A stretch of 21,872 nucleotides of DNA from CAZYTO01 sp964650405 (lineage in GTDB: Bacteria; Acidobacteriota; Thermoanaerobaculia; Gp7-AA8): assembly GCA_964650405.1 (NCBI GenBank), contig CAZYTO010000062.1:1-21872 (forward strand), given 5' to 3'. The translations under genes and the position numbers were made by a program. The notes under the pieces were generated by a model, which saw nothing but the letters and a program-made list of their open reading frames with translations, did not search any database and had not been told where the DNA came from. Below, piece after piece: positions 1 to 9,208 of this stretch (position 1 is the first letter of the stretch; every line of letters begins with the position of its first letter).

Positions 1-2
1 CC

Positions 3-2411
<2,409 letters not shown>

Positions 2412-2436
2412 TCGTCACACGCCCGTTTCTCTCTCC

Positions 2437-2471
2437 GAGAGGGCCGCTGGTCTCAGCGGCCCTCTTCGTTT
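2437..2471 (+). terminator. Intrinsic terminator of the pyrophosphatase gene
   Basis: A 12-bp stem (2438-2449 with 2454-2465, plus a closing G-T pair) encloses the tetraloop GTCT and is followed by the T-rich run TTCGTTT. It lies 26 bases after the hppA stop. It separates hppA from the kinase gene, so a kinase start at the TTG at 2470, inside the T-tail, is implausible. Confidence 0.88.
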
Positions 2472-2589
2472 GGGCCGCGCCTTGCATACTTCCGGCAGTA
2501 TTGTTACCCTAAGCGCGTCATCTGAGTTTTTCAACCGATTTCAGCTCTTGCGGAACTTCCCCGTTCCGCTCCGGCAGGGTCAGAGAGAG

Positions 2590-4515
2590 ATGCCCAGAGT
2601 CGTGCCTCAACCGTCAGGGGATCCGTCCCTGCCGGCGCCCCCCTCCTCCCCGGCGCACGATCCGTTGCGGATCGTACCGGAACCGATCGTCTCGGGCCAC
2701 GAGGGGATCTGGATCACCGACCCGGAGTTCCGGACCACGTTCGTGAACGGCTGCGTGACGGCACTGGCCGGCTACCGCAACGACGCCATGGTGGGGCGGC
2801 CCATGACCGACTTCATCGAGCCGGCCGACCGCGACGCCGTGCAGAAGATGCTCGATCGCCTGCCGGAGGGAATCGCCGACCAGCGCGAGATCCGCCTGCT
2901 CAGCCGCGACGGCGAACCGCTGTTCGTCGTGCTGGAGCTGCGGGCGCTGTTCACGAGCGAGGGCGAGTTCCGCGGAGTGCGGGCCTCGGTCATCGACATC
3001 ACACCGCGCCGAATGGCCGAGGAACGGCTGCGGCGGCGCGAGGCCCAGCTCACCCAGGCCCAGAAGATGGCCCGGCTGGGAAGCTGGGAGTGGGACCTCA
3101 CCACGGGCCTGATCACCAGCTCCGAGGAAGCCTTCCATCTCTTCGGCATCGAGCCGCGCGCGCCCCGCCCGTTCGAGGAGGCCTTCCGGAGCGTCGATCT
3201 CGATCACCCGGAAGAGACGCTGGCGAAGCTGCGCATGGCGGCGACGCAGGACGAGCCGGTGGACTACAGCTTCGCCGTGCGCGCACCGGACGGCTCACGC
3301 CACGAGATGCACGCCCGCGCCCAGCGCGTTCGCGACCTCAGCGGTGAAGGCGCTCGCGTGGTCGGGATCGTCCAGGACGTGACGGAGCGGCGTGTGCTCG
3401 AAGAGCGCCTGCAGCAGGCGGAGCGCGTGTCGAGCCTGGGCCGGCTGGCGGCCTCGGTGGCCCACGAGTTCAACAACATCCTCATGGGCATCCAGCCCTT
3501 CGCCGAGGTCATCCTGCGGAACACGACCCGCGACCTAAGACTGTACGAGGCCGGCGCGCGCATCGCCGACGCCGTGGCACGCGGCAAACGCGTCACCCAG
3601 GAGATCCTCCGCTACACGCGCACACCGGAGCCGGCCCGGACGGTGGTGGACGTCGCCGACTGGCTGTCGTCCGCGTACGCCGAGCTGGTGGAACTGGCCG
3701 GCGAGCAGATCTCTCTGACCATGGAAGTGGAGGGCGGCCTGCGCATGGCGGCCGACGCGCAGCAGCTCGTGCAGGTGCTGACGAACTTCATCACCAACGC
3801 CCGGGACGCCATGCCCCAAGGAGGCGCGATCACCATCCGGGCCCGCCGGCGCGTGGGCCGCCGGACGAACGACACGGCGCTCTTCGTCCACTTCGAGATC
3901 GCCGACACCGGAACGGGCATGTCGCCCGAGACGATCCGCATGGCCTTCGAGCCGCTGTTCACGACGAAGCACATCGGCGGCACCGGCCTCGGCCTGGCCA
4001 TCGCAGACCAGATCGTCCGCCGGCACAACGGCGAGCTCTGGGCGGAGAGCGTCCTCGGACTGGGCTCGACGTTCCACGTGCTCATCCCCGCTGCCGCCGC
4101 CGGCGAGGCGGTGACGGCCCCCGCCGAGGCGCCCGAGGAGCCGGCCGGCCCGGCCATCGAACGGCTGCTGCTCGTCGAGGACGATCCCGGCGTGGCCGCC
4201 GGATTGATCGCTCTCCTGGAAATGGACGGCGTCGCCGTCGAGCTGGTCGAATACGGAGCGGACGCCGTCTCCCGCATCGAGGCCTTCGAGCCCGACGCCG
4301 TCGTCCTCGACGTCGGCCTTCCCGACATGAGCGGCATCGCCGTCTACGATCAGATCGCCCGACGCTGGCCGTCACTCCCGGTGCTCTTCTCCACCGGACA
4401 CGGCGACGAGCGCGTCCTCTCCCCCGCCCTGGCCCGCCCGAACGTCGGCTATCTCCTCAAGCCGTACAACAGCAAGACGCTGCTCGTGGCGCTGGCAGAG
4501 CTGCTTGGTCGCTGA
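2590..4515 (+). CDS. Hybrid sensor histidine kinase: PAS-PAS-HisKA-HATPase-REC
   Basis: Soluble 641-residue hybrid kinase with no membrane segment, so it presumably senses a cytoplasmic signal. The first PAS domain spans about residues 35-140, and a second PAS of the PAS_3 type (GSWEWD start) about 158-270. The dimerisation helix carries the phospho-acceptor His292 in AHEFNNIL. The ATP domain has the N box NFITNARDAM, G1 DTGTGM and the FTTK..GGTGLGL lid. A C-terminal receiver follows from about residue 525, with acceptor Asp574 in VVLDVGLPDM and a conserved Lys in LLKPY. There is no output domain, so it must pass phosphate to an unlinked partner or act as a phosphorelay node. I chose the ATG at 2590, after a purine run; the frame is open back to a TTG at 2470, but that lies in the preceding terminator. 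No cognate regulator lies next to it. Confidence 0.93.
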   Translation: MPRVVPQPSGDPSLPAPPSSPAHDPLRIVPEPIVSGHEGIWITDPEFRTTFVNGCVTALAGYRNDAMVGRPMTDFIEPADRDAVQKMLDRLPEGIADQREIRLLSRDGEPLFVVLELRALFTSEGEFRGVRASVIDITPRRMAEERLRRREAQLTQAQKMARLGSWEWDLTTGLITSSEEAFHLFGIEPRAPRPFEEAFRSVDLDHPEETLAKLRMAATQDEPVDYSFAVRAPDGSRHEMHARAQRVRDLSGEGARVVGIVQDVTERRVLEERLQQAERVSSLGRLAASVAHEFNNILMGIQPFAEVILRNTTRDLRLYEAGARIADAVARGKRVTQEILRYTRTPEPARTVVDVADWLSSAYAELVELAGEQISLTMEVEGGLRMAADAQQLVQVLTNFITNARDAMPQGGAITIRARRRVGRRTNDTALFVHFEIADTGTGMSPETIRMAFEPLFTTKHIGGTGLGLAIADQIVRRHNGELWAESVLGLGSTFHVLIPAAAAGEAVTAPAEAPEEPAGPAIERLLLVEDDPGVAAGLIALLEMDGVAVELVEYGADAVSRIEAFEPDAVVLDVGLPDMSGIAVYDQIARRWPSLPVLFSTGHGDERVLSPALARPNVGYLLKPYNSKTLLVALAELLGR

Positions 4516-4567
4516 TCGCTGGTCGCCTATTCGCCTAATCGCTGATTCGCTGATTCGCTGATCGCTC
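4507..4567 (+). repeat. Tandem TCGC-based 7/8-mer array overlapping the kinase stop codon
   Basis: Eight copies of TCGC start at 4509, 4516, 4523, 4531, 4539, 4547, 4555 and 4562, with spacings of 7, 7, 8, 8, 8, 8 and 7 bases. Units are TCGCTGA, TCGCTGG, TCGCCTAT, TCGCCTAA and TCGCTGAT. The first unit contains the final Arg codon and the TGA stop of the kinase gene. The array fills the gap between two convergent genes. The same unit appears at 21098-21195. Confidence 0.8.
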
Positions 4568-4594
4568 GATGCGATGTGGGTACGCGGTCGCATC
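4568..4594. terminator. Possible hairpin between convergent genes
   Basis: A perfect 7-bp inverted repeat, GATGCGA (4568-4574) with TCGCATC (4588-4594), has a 13-base loop and on the plus strand is followed by a C-then-T-rich stretch (CCCCTTTTCGTTTTC). It could terminate the kinase transcript. It overlaps the stop codon of the minus-strand 87-residue gene, so a bidirectional role is possible but weakly supported. Confidence 0.4.
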
Positions 4595-4856
4595 AGGCCC
4601 CTTTTCGTTTTCGCAGGTTTGGGACGGCACTTAGCGATGGCGCGTCGCGCAGGTCGACGTCGACGGCGGCGCCGGGACGGTCGAACCGGTAGCGGCGGCC
4701 GGTGATGGCGCCGATGGCGGTCAAGCCGGTCGCACCGGCGTACTCGAACGCCACGGACGCCTGCGGCGTGGCCAGGCGGGAGACTCGCTGGGGCTCACGG
4801 GTGGCCGGAGCCGGGTTGCTGTATGACGCTTTCCGTTTTTCCCCGCAGCAGGACAT
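4593..4856 (-). CDS. Small conserved-looking protein, third gene of the cassette
   Basis: An 87-residue protein of unknown function. The first 30 residues are polar, with two adjacent Cys (MSCC). The last 50 look like a compact beta domain: FEYAGATGLTAIGAITG, RRYRFDRPGA, then DVDLRDAPSLSAVPNLRK. From memory this pattern resembles small proteins seen near phage-like structural genes, but I cannot verify that. The start is well supported: a GGAGGTGA Shine-Dalgarno lies just upstream of the ATG at 4856, within the DUF1360 coding region, with 6 bases between GGAGG and ATG. The gene overlaps the DUF1360 gene by 62 bases in another frame. A GTG one codon earlier (4859) is too close to the Shine-Dalgarno. 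It ends in the hairpin facing the kinase gene. It is probably co-transcribed with the two genes upstream. Confidence 0.72.
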   Translation of the reverse strand: MSCCGEKRKASYSNPAPATREPQRVSRLATPQASVAFEYAGATGLTAIGAITGRRYRFDRPGAAVDVDLRDAPSLSAVPNLRKRKGA

Positions 4857-5175
4857 CACTCACCTCCGGATCTTCGAGATAGACAGCAGGTTTGGGTGTT
4901 TCGGTTGACGTGAGACGCTCCAGGACGATCGCCCCGGCGGAGAGGGCTGCCACGAGCAACACACGCTCCTGCCACCCCTGCCCCAGCCAGAGCCCGAACG
5001 GCAGGGCGATCCAGACGCTGAGGCAGTAGAAGCAGTCGAGCAGTTGCCCCAGGAACGATCGGCCGGCCAGGCGCCGCAGCCGCACGAAGACATCGGCCGG
5101 GCCGTCCTCCCCGTACAGCAGGTGGGTGACCCGCCATACGGAGAGGATGCCCAGCGTGAGACCGTAGAAGCCCAT
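4795..5175 (-). CDS. DUF1360-like small membrane protein
   Basis: A 126-residue membrane protein resembling DUF1360, a family with no established biochemistry that includes a Bacillus sporulation-associated member (YjcA, from memory). Hydrophobic segments lie at about residues 3-20, 49-65 and 72-88. The signature LLDCFYCLSVW contains Cys48 and Cys51, a CxxC that could bind metal or form a disulfide at the membrane face. The start of the first segment (SVWRVTHLL) and the RLRRLAGRSFLG stretch also fit the family. The last 38 residues are polar and overlap the next gene. It begins only 3 bases after the stop of the 733-residue gene and has no Shine-Dalgarno of its own, so translation is probably coupled to that gene. 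Family call is good; function is unknown. Confidence 0.8.
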   Translation of the reverse strand: MGFYGLTLGILSVWRVTHLLYGEDGPADVFVRLRRLAGRSFLGQLLDCFYCLSVWIALPFGLWLGQGWQERVLLVAALSAGAIVLERLTSTETPKPAVYLEDPEVSDVLLRGKTESVIQQPGSGHP

Positions 5176-5178
5176 CGG

Positions 5179-7380
5179 CTATGACGCCTGGATGCCGAGG
5201 AGGTACTCGGTCGGACCGTATCCCACATCGCCGGTGTAGCCGTTGGTGACGCGAGCCGAGCCACCCACCTGGACGGCGAACGTGCAGAACGGCTGGCCGG
5301 GATCGAGCCAGTGGCCGCCGGATGCAGTGATGTCGGCCGTGACGTAGCCGGACGGATCGTGCGAGACGACGTCGAACGTCCCTTCGAACGAGCTGCAGGG
5401 ATCGTCCGCCCCGTGCACGTAGGCACCGCTCAGGTACGACGGACCGCTGATGCCGAAACTGCCGGGGATGTTGCCCTTGCGGACGGTGAGCGCGTAACTG
5501 CCGAGGAAGCCTTCGAGCTGGAGTGCGCGGAAGGTCACGGTCATGGGCGGGTTCAGCGCTCCACCGAGGTTGAACAGCGCGCAGTCGCCGCCGAGCTGCG
5601 CTCCCATCGTCACCGATTCGATGTCGAAGCGCGCGAAGTTCACGTCGTTTTGGTTGTTATCGATGTAGAGCGTGATCTGATCGTCTGCTCCCGCCACGCG
5701 GGCGCCGGCCGCGTTGTAGCCCTCGATGAAGAACGTCACCGAGCCGTACTGCCGGGTGACGCCGAGGGCCGTGACGTGGGTGAGCGGATACAGCCAGCTC
5801 GAGATCCAGGCCTTGCGGGTGCGGTGGGCGACGACGTAATCGGGATCGCTCTCGATGTTGATGTAGGCCTTGGCCAGCGTGCCGGCCACGCCGTCCACGG
5901 TCAGGTTCCGGTCGAACGGACCGATCGGCTCACCGGAATATGTGGGGTCCGCGTCATGGCCGATCTTCGGATAAAGGTATGCCTCCTGAAACCAGTTCCA
6001 CGACTCGGACGCCGAGCGGCGGTAGCGGATCGTGTACTGCGTGACGTCGGGGTGATCGAGGAAGCAGGCGTAGAAATCGATGAGGCCGGCCCAGGCCGCG
6101 CACTGGACACGAGGCGTGTCGAGGGCCAGGTTGTGGGTGGTGATGCGGCCGTCGGCGTCGAAGTGATTGGCGCCGCCCACGAAGATGTTGCCGAGGTACT
6201 GGATTGCCCGGCCGCTCTGGCAGGCGTGAGGCAGCGGCACGTCGGACGAGGGCACACAGATGTTGATGCGCTTGAGGTGAGGGATGTTCCAGTACGGCGC
6301 GCTCTCGTAGCTGTAGCCGGCCGGGTGGGCCGGGTCGATGGCTACGAGCTGGGCGATCACGTCCGGATACCACTGGGTGAACGGGTCTTCGCCCGGCGCG
6401 GTGTCGTTGGTGATCTCGTCGATGTCCTGGGCGAGGGTACGGGTGAAGAGGAAGATGTAGTTGCCGTTCGCGTCGGTCATACAGCCGCCGAGGAGCTCGC
6501 GCAGGCCGGTGCCCGTGTACGGTCCGCCCAGCAGCTCGGCTGGCGTGCGGTCGTACTCCTGAAAGCGGAGTGAGACGCCCGGCAGGGGACCGGTCTGGCA
6601 GCGATTGAAGAACTGGCCGACGAGACTGGCCAGAGCGGCGGAGTTGAGCTCGACCGCGGCGTTGAATTGCGGTGCAGTCACCGCGCGGAGCTTCGTGGCC
6701 GTGAATTGGGGAGCTGTGTCCGCCGCGGCGGCCTTGGCCTTCTTCTCCGCCACGACCGCGGGTGCGAGCTGGAGCACTTCCCCTTCCTTCGCCGGCAGGG
6801 CTCCGCCGTTCTCCAGCGAGAGCACGGCCGGGACGAACGGCGGCGGATCGGGCGTCGGTCCCGGCGGCAGCCGCGGAACGGCCTTGAGGCGCTCGGGATA
6901 GAGCTTGGCCAGCGGCGCGCGCAGCAGCGGGTTCTGCAGCGCCGCCGCGAACGCGGCCTGCGTCTCGATGGTCAGCCAGCGCCGGTTGCACGGATTGAAG
7001 ACGCAGGCGTCGCTGTAGTAGCTCACGCTGCCGTAGATGAGGAACACATCCCACGACACGGGGCGGGAGCAGGTGAGGATCAGATCATCCCAGACCGGGT
7101 CGGTGTCAGCGACGTTCGCCTGGATGTCGAAGCGGTATTGTCCTCCGCTCACGGTCGGAAAGGTGATGCGGTCGTGCTCCGTGACCCATACCCCTCCGCG
7201 CTGGATCTGAACGGTAATGAGCCAGCTCGCTCCCGTCACCGCGACGGGCGGCGTGGCCGCGGCTCCGGCGTACGTTCCGTTGCCGGTGGCCGCTCCTGAA
7301 ATGATGAACCGTTGGGCCGGCTCGAATCCTTCGACGGACTTGACCGAGACAGTCCACGGGCCTTGCATGGTGATGGCCAT
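5179..7380 (-). CDS. Large beta-rich Cys-containing protein of unknown function
   Basis: I do not recognise a characterised family. The 733 residues have no signal peptide or membrane segment (MAITMQGPWTVSV start). Residues 1-104 look like a beta sandwich ending in an acidic loop, ADTDPVWDDLILTC, which resembles calcium-binding D-x-D...D-D loops. Residues 104-165 hold Cys104, Cys126 and Cys131 (SDACVFNPCN) and a helix-like NPLLRAPLAKLYPERL. A Pro/Ala/Lys linker spans about 166-240. Residues 266-313 look like a carboxypeptidase-regulatory or transthyretin-type domain (SLRFQEYDRTPAELLG, DANGNYIFLF). The rest is Tyr/Trp- and Gly-rich, with a C-terminal beta region. There are 12 Cys in all. A strong GGAGGAAG Shine-Dalgarno lies 5 bases before the ATG. 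It leads the cassette with DUF1360 and the 87-residue gene. A surface, phage-tail-like or spore-coat-like structural role is speculation. Confidence 0.85.
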   Translation of the reverse strand: MAITMQGPWTVSVKSVEGFEPAQRFIISGAATGNGTYAGAAATPPVAVTGASWLITVQIQRGGVWVTEHDRITFPTVSGGQYRFDIQANVADTDPVWDDLILTCSRPVSWDVFLIYGSVSYYSDACVFNPCNRRWLTIETQAAFAAALQNPLLRAPLAKLYPERLKAVPRLPPGPTPDPPPFVPAVLSLENGGALPAKEGEVLQLAPAVVAEKKAKAAAADTAPQFTATKLRAVTAPQFNAAVELNSAALASLVGQFFNRCQTGPLPGVSLRFQEYDRTPAELLGGPYTGTGLRELLGGCMTDANGNYIFLFTRTLAQDIDEITNDTAPGEDPFTQWYPDVIAQLVAIDPAHPAGYSYESAPYWNIPHLKRINICVPSSDVPLPHACQSGRAIQYLGNIFVGGANHFDADGRITTHNLALDTPRVQCAAWAGLIDFYACFLDHPDVTQYTIRYRRSASESWNWFQEAYLYPKIGHDADPTYSGEPIGPFDRNLTVDGVAGTLAKAYINIESDPDYVVAHRTRKAWISSWLYPLTHVTALGVTRQYGSVTFFIEGYNAAGARVAGADDQITLYIDNNQNDVNFARFDIESVTMGAQLGGDCALFNLGGALNPPMTVTFRALQLEGFLGSYALTVRKGNIPGSFGISGPSYLSGAYVHGADDPCSSFEGTFDVVSHDPSGYVTADITASGGHWLDPGQPFCTFAVQVGGSARVTNGYTGDVGYGPTEYLLGIQAS

Positions 7381-7382
7381 GA

Positions 7383-7446
7383 CTTCCTCCGAAAACCGCC
7401 GGAGACACCTCTTCCGCCGAAGTGACGGAAGTGCTCAATGGCGGTT
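7383..7446 (-). promoter_or_regulatory. Structured 5' leader and ribosome site of the 733-residue gene
   Basis: On the minus strand the leader contains an outer 7-bp inverted repeat (AACCGCC at 7446-7440 with GGCGGTT at 7400-7394). It encloses an inner 6-bp hairpin (CTTCCG at 7431-7426 with CGGAAG at 7416-7411, 9-base loop). The GGAGGAAG ribosome site (7390-7383) begins 3 bases after the outer stem. The nesting suggests an RNA element controlling translation, but no known riboswitch is recognised. No clear promoter was found. Confidence 0.4.
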
Positions 7447-7486
7447 GAGAGGTAGTGATGGCGGGAGGGCAGGCGTTACACGGCTG

Positions 7487-7579
7487 GAGTGCCGAGTGCC
7501 GAGTGCCGAGTGCCGAGTGATGAGGCCGGCAATGCTGCCTCATGCCCGCTCGGCACTCCGCACTCATCACTCAGCACTC
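7487..7579 (-). repeat. Heptamer-built fold-back array after the dehydrogenase stop
   Basis: On the plus strand, four perfect GAGTGCC units (7487-7514) and one GAGTGAT (7515-7521) are followed by a short loop region and then GGCACTC, CGCACTC, ATCACTC and AGCACTC (7552-7579), the complementary heptamers. A further perfect 7-bp stem, ATGAGGC (7520-7526) with GCCTCAT (7537-7543), sits at the tip. Transcribed from the minus strand it begins about 5 bases after the mmsA stop codon, so it would form a long 3' hairpin on that mRNA and could act as terminator or stabiliser. Confidence 0.85.
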
Positions 7580-7583
7580 GCTT

Positions 7584-9068
7584 CTAGGACATCCAGTTCG
7601 TTCCGGCTTCCTTGTTCCACTTCGTGGTCATCTTCTTCGACTGCGTCCAGAACTCGATCGAGCCGCGGCCGGTGATGTCGCCGACGCCGAACTTCGACTC
7701 GTTCCAGCCGCCGAAGCTGAAGGGCTCGCGCGGGACGGGAACGCCGACGTTCACGCCGACCATGCCGGCGCTGGCGTTCTCCATGACATGGCGGGCCACG
7801 CCCCCGCTCTCCGTGAAGACGCTGGCGGCATTGCCGTACGGCGAACGGTGCTGCACGGCCAGCGCTTCGTTGACGTCCTTCGCGCGGATGACGACCATGA
7901 CCGGCCCGAAGACTTCCTCCTGGGCGATGCGCATGTCCGGCGTGACGTGATCGATGAGGGTCGGGCCGACGTAGAAGCCGTTCTCTTTCCCGTTGACGAC
8001 GTACCCGCGGCCGTCGACCAGGACTTTCGCCCCCATCTTCTCGGCTTCGGTGATGTAGCCCTCGATACGCGCCTTGGCCTCGCGGGTGATGACCGGGCCG
8101 ATGTGCACGCCCGGAACCATGGAGCGCATGATGTCCACCATCCGGGCGATGATGTGATCGGTCGCGGCCACGGCCCGGGGCACGGAGGCGGCCATGCAGC
8201 GCTGCCCCGCGCAGCCGGCCATCGAGGCCACGACGTTCGTCGACGTCATCTCCGGCTCGGCATCGGGCATGACGATGAGGTGATTCTTCGCGCCACCGAG
8301 GGCCAGGACGCGCTTGAGACTGGCCGTGCCGCGCCGGTAGACGATCTTGGCCACCTTCGTCGAGCCGACGAACGAGATCCCTTCGATGCCGGGATGGTCG
8401 CAGATGGCTTCGACGGTGGCCTGCCCGCCATGCACGATGTTGAGCACGCCGTCGGGCAGCCCGGCCTCGGCGAGCAGCTCGGCGATGCGGCCGGCGGAGA
8501 TGGGCACCAGCTCGCTCGGCTTGAGCACCATGCAATTGCCGAGGGCCACGGCGTTGGGGATCGTCCAGTTGGGGACCATGTTGGGGAAATTGAAGGGCGT
8601 GATGGAAGCCACGACGCCGACCGGGTAGCGCTCGATGCGGCACTCGACGCCGCGCGAGACCTCCAGCACCTCACCGGCCGTGATCTGCGGGAGGGAGCAG
8701 GCGAACTCGGTCAGCTCGGCCGACTTGAGCACCTCGGCGCGGGCCTCGCTGTCGATTTTGCCGTTCTCCTCCGTCACCAGGCGGGCCAGGCTGTCGATGT
8801 GTTTCTCCAGCAGCGTCTTGTAGCGGAAGAAGACCTGCACACGCTCCTTGATGGGCGTGGCCGACCAGGCCGGGAAGGCCTTCTTGGCCGCCTGCACGGC
8901 GCGGTCGACGTCGGCCGCCGCCGAGAGCGGCACGCGCGCCAGCACGCTGCCGTCGGCGGGGTTGTGGACGTCGAGCTGCGGAGCGCCGAGGCCCGGCTCG
9001 AAGGCGCCGCCGATGTAGTTGGCAACGTCGGGATACTTGGGCGAAGCAGGAGCGTCGATGGTGGTCAT
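7584..9068 (-). CDS. mmsA: CoA-acylating methylmalonate-semialdehyde dehydrogenase
   Basis: Converts methylmalonate semialdehyde or malonate semialdehyde, NAD+ and CoA to propionyl-CoA or acetyl-CoA, CO2 and NADH, in valine, beta-alanine, thymine or inositol breakdown. At 494 residues it has the usual length. The catalytic Cys291 lies in GCAGQRCMA, and the oxyanion Asn in TPFNFPN. The normal aldehyde-dehydrogenase general-base Glu is replaced in LALGGAKNHLIVMPDA, as is typical of the CoA-dependent members. EEVFGPV, SPYGNAASVFT and AGMVGVNVGVPVP also match this subfamily. The ATG at 9068 gives the expected N-terminus, though it has no strong Shine-Dalgarno. The gene is transcribed away from an amino acid permease, so the two may share control. 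A heptamer fold-back element follows the stop. The enzyme could equally be called IolA; the substrate in vivo is not shown by sequence. Confidence 0.95.
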   Translation of the reverse strand: MTTIDAPASPKYPDVANYIGGAFEPGLGAPQLDVHNPADGSVLARVPLSAAADVDRAVQAAKKAFPAWSATPIKERVQVFFRYKTLLEKHIDSLARLVTEENGKIDSEARAEVLKSAELTEFACSLPQITAGEVLEVSRGVECRIERYPVGVVASITPFNFPNMVPNWTIPNAVALGNCMVLKPSELVPISAGRIAELLAEAGLPDGVLNIVHGGQATVEAICDHPGIEGISFVGSTKVAKIVYRRGTASLKRVLALGGAKNHLIVMPDAEPEMTSTNVVASMAGCAGQRCMAASVPRAVAATDHIIARMVDIMRSMVPGVHIGPVITREAKARIEGYITEAEKMGAKVLVDGRGYVVNGKENGFYVGPTLIDHVTPDMRIAQEEVFGPVMVVIRAKDVNEALAVQHRSPYGNAASVFTESGGVARHVMENASAGMVGVNVGVPVPREPFSFGGWNESKFGVGDITGRGSIEFWTQSKKMTTKWNKEAGTNWMS

Positions 9069-9130
9069 GCATCAAGTTTATCCCGAGCGCGGGCGGTGGG
9101 GGTGGTGGGGAGCGAGGGATCTGCAGGAAG

Positions 9131-9145
9131 TGTCGCCGGACGACA
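9131..9145. promoter_or_regulatory. Short dyad between mmsA and the permease gene
   Basis: TGTCG-N5-CGACA is a perfect 5-bp inverted repeat in the 140-base divergent intergenic region. Its central position would suit a shared operator. The arms are short and could arise by chance. No convincing -35/-10 pair was found for either gene. Confidence 0.25.
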
Positions 9146-9208
9146 AACCGCCGTTTCTCGAAGCGTTGCGGGCGGCGAGCCCTGCGATCCGCTATCATCA
9201 GCAGACTC

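Noticed and set aside
2470..2589. Upstream TTG start giving the kinase 40 more residues
   Set aside because: The TTG is within the T-tail of the preceding terminator and the extra residues do not fit the PAS domain.
5311..6573. Long plus-strand frame opposite the 733-residue gene
   Set aside because: Composition (V/A/G/R/E-rich, no motifs) is that of an antisense shadow. The minus-strand gene has a strong ribosome site and structured protein features.
7487..7579. CRISPR-like array
   Set aside because: Units are only 7 bases, have no spacers, and reverse orientation in the second half.
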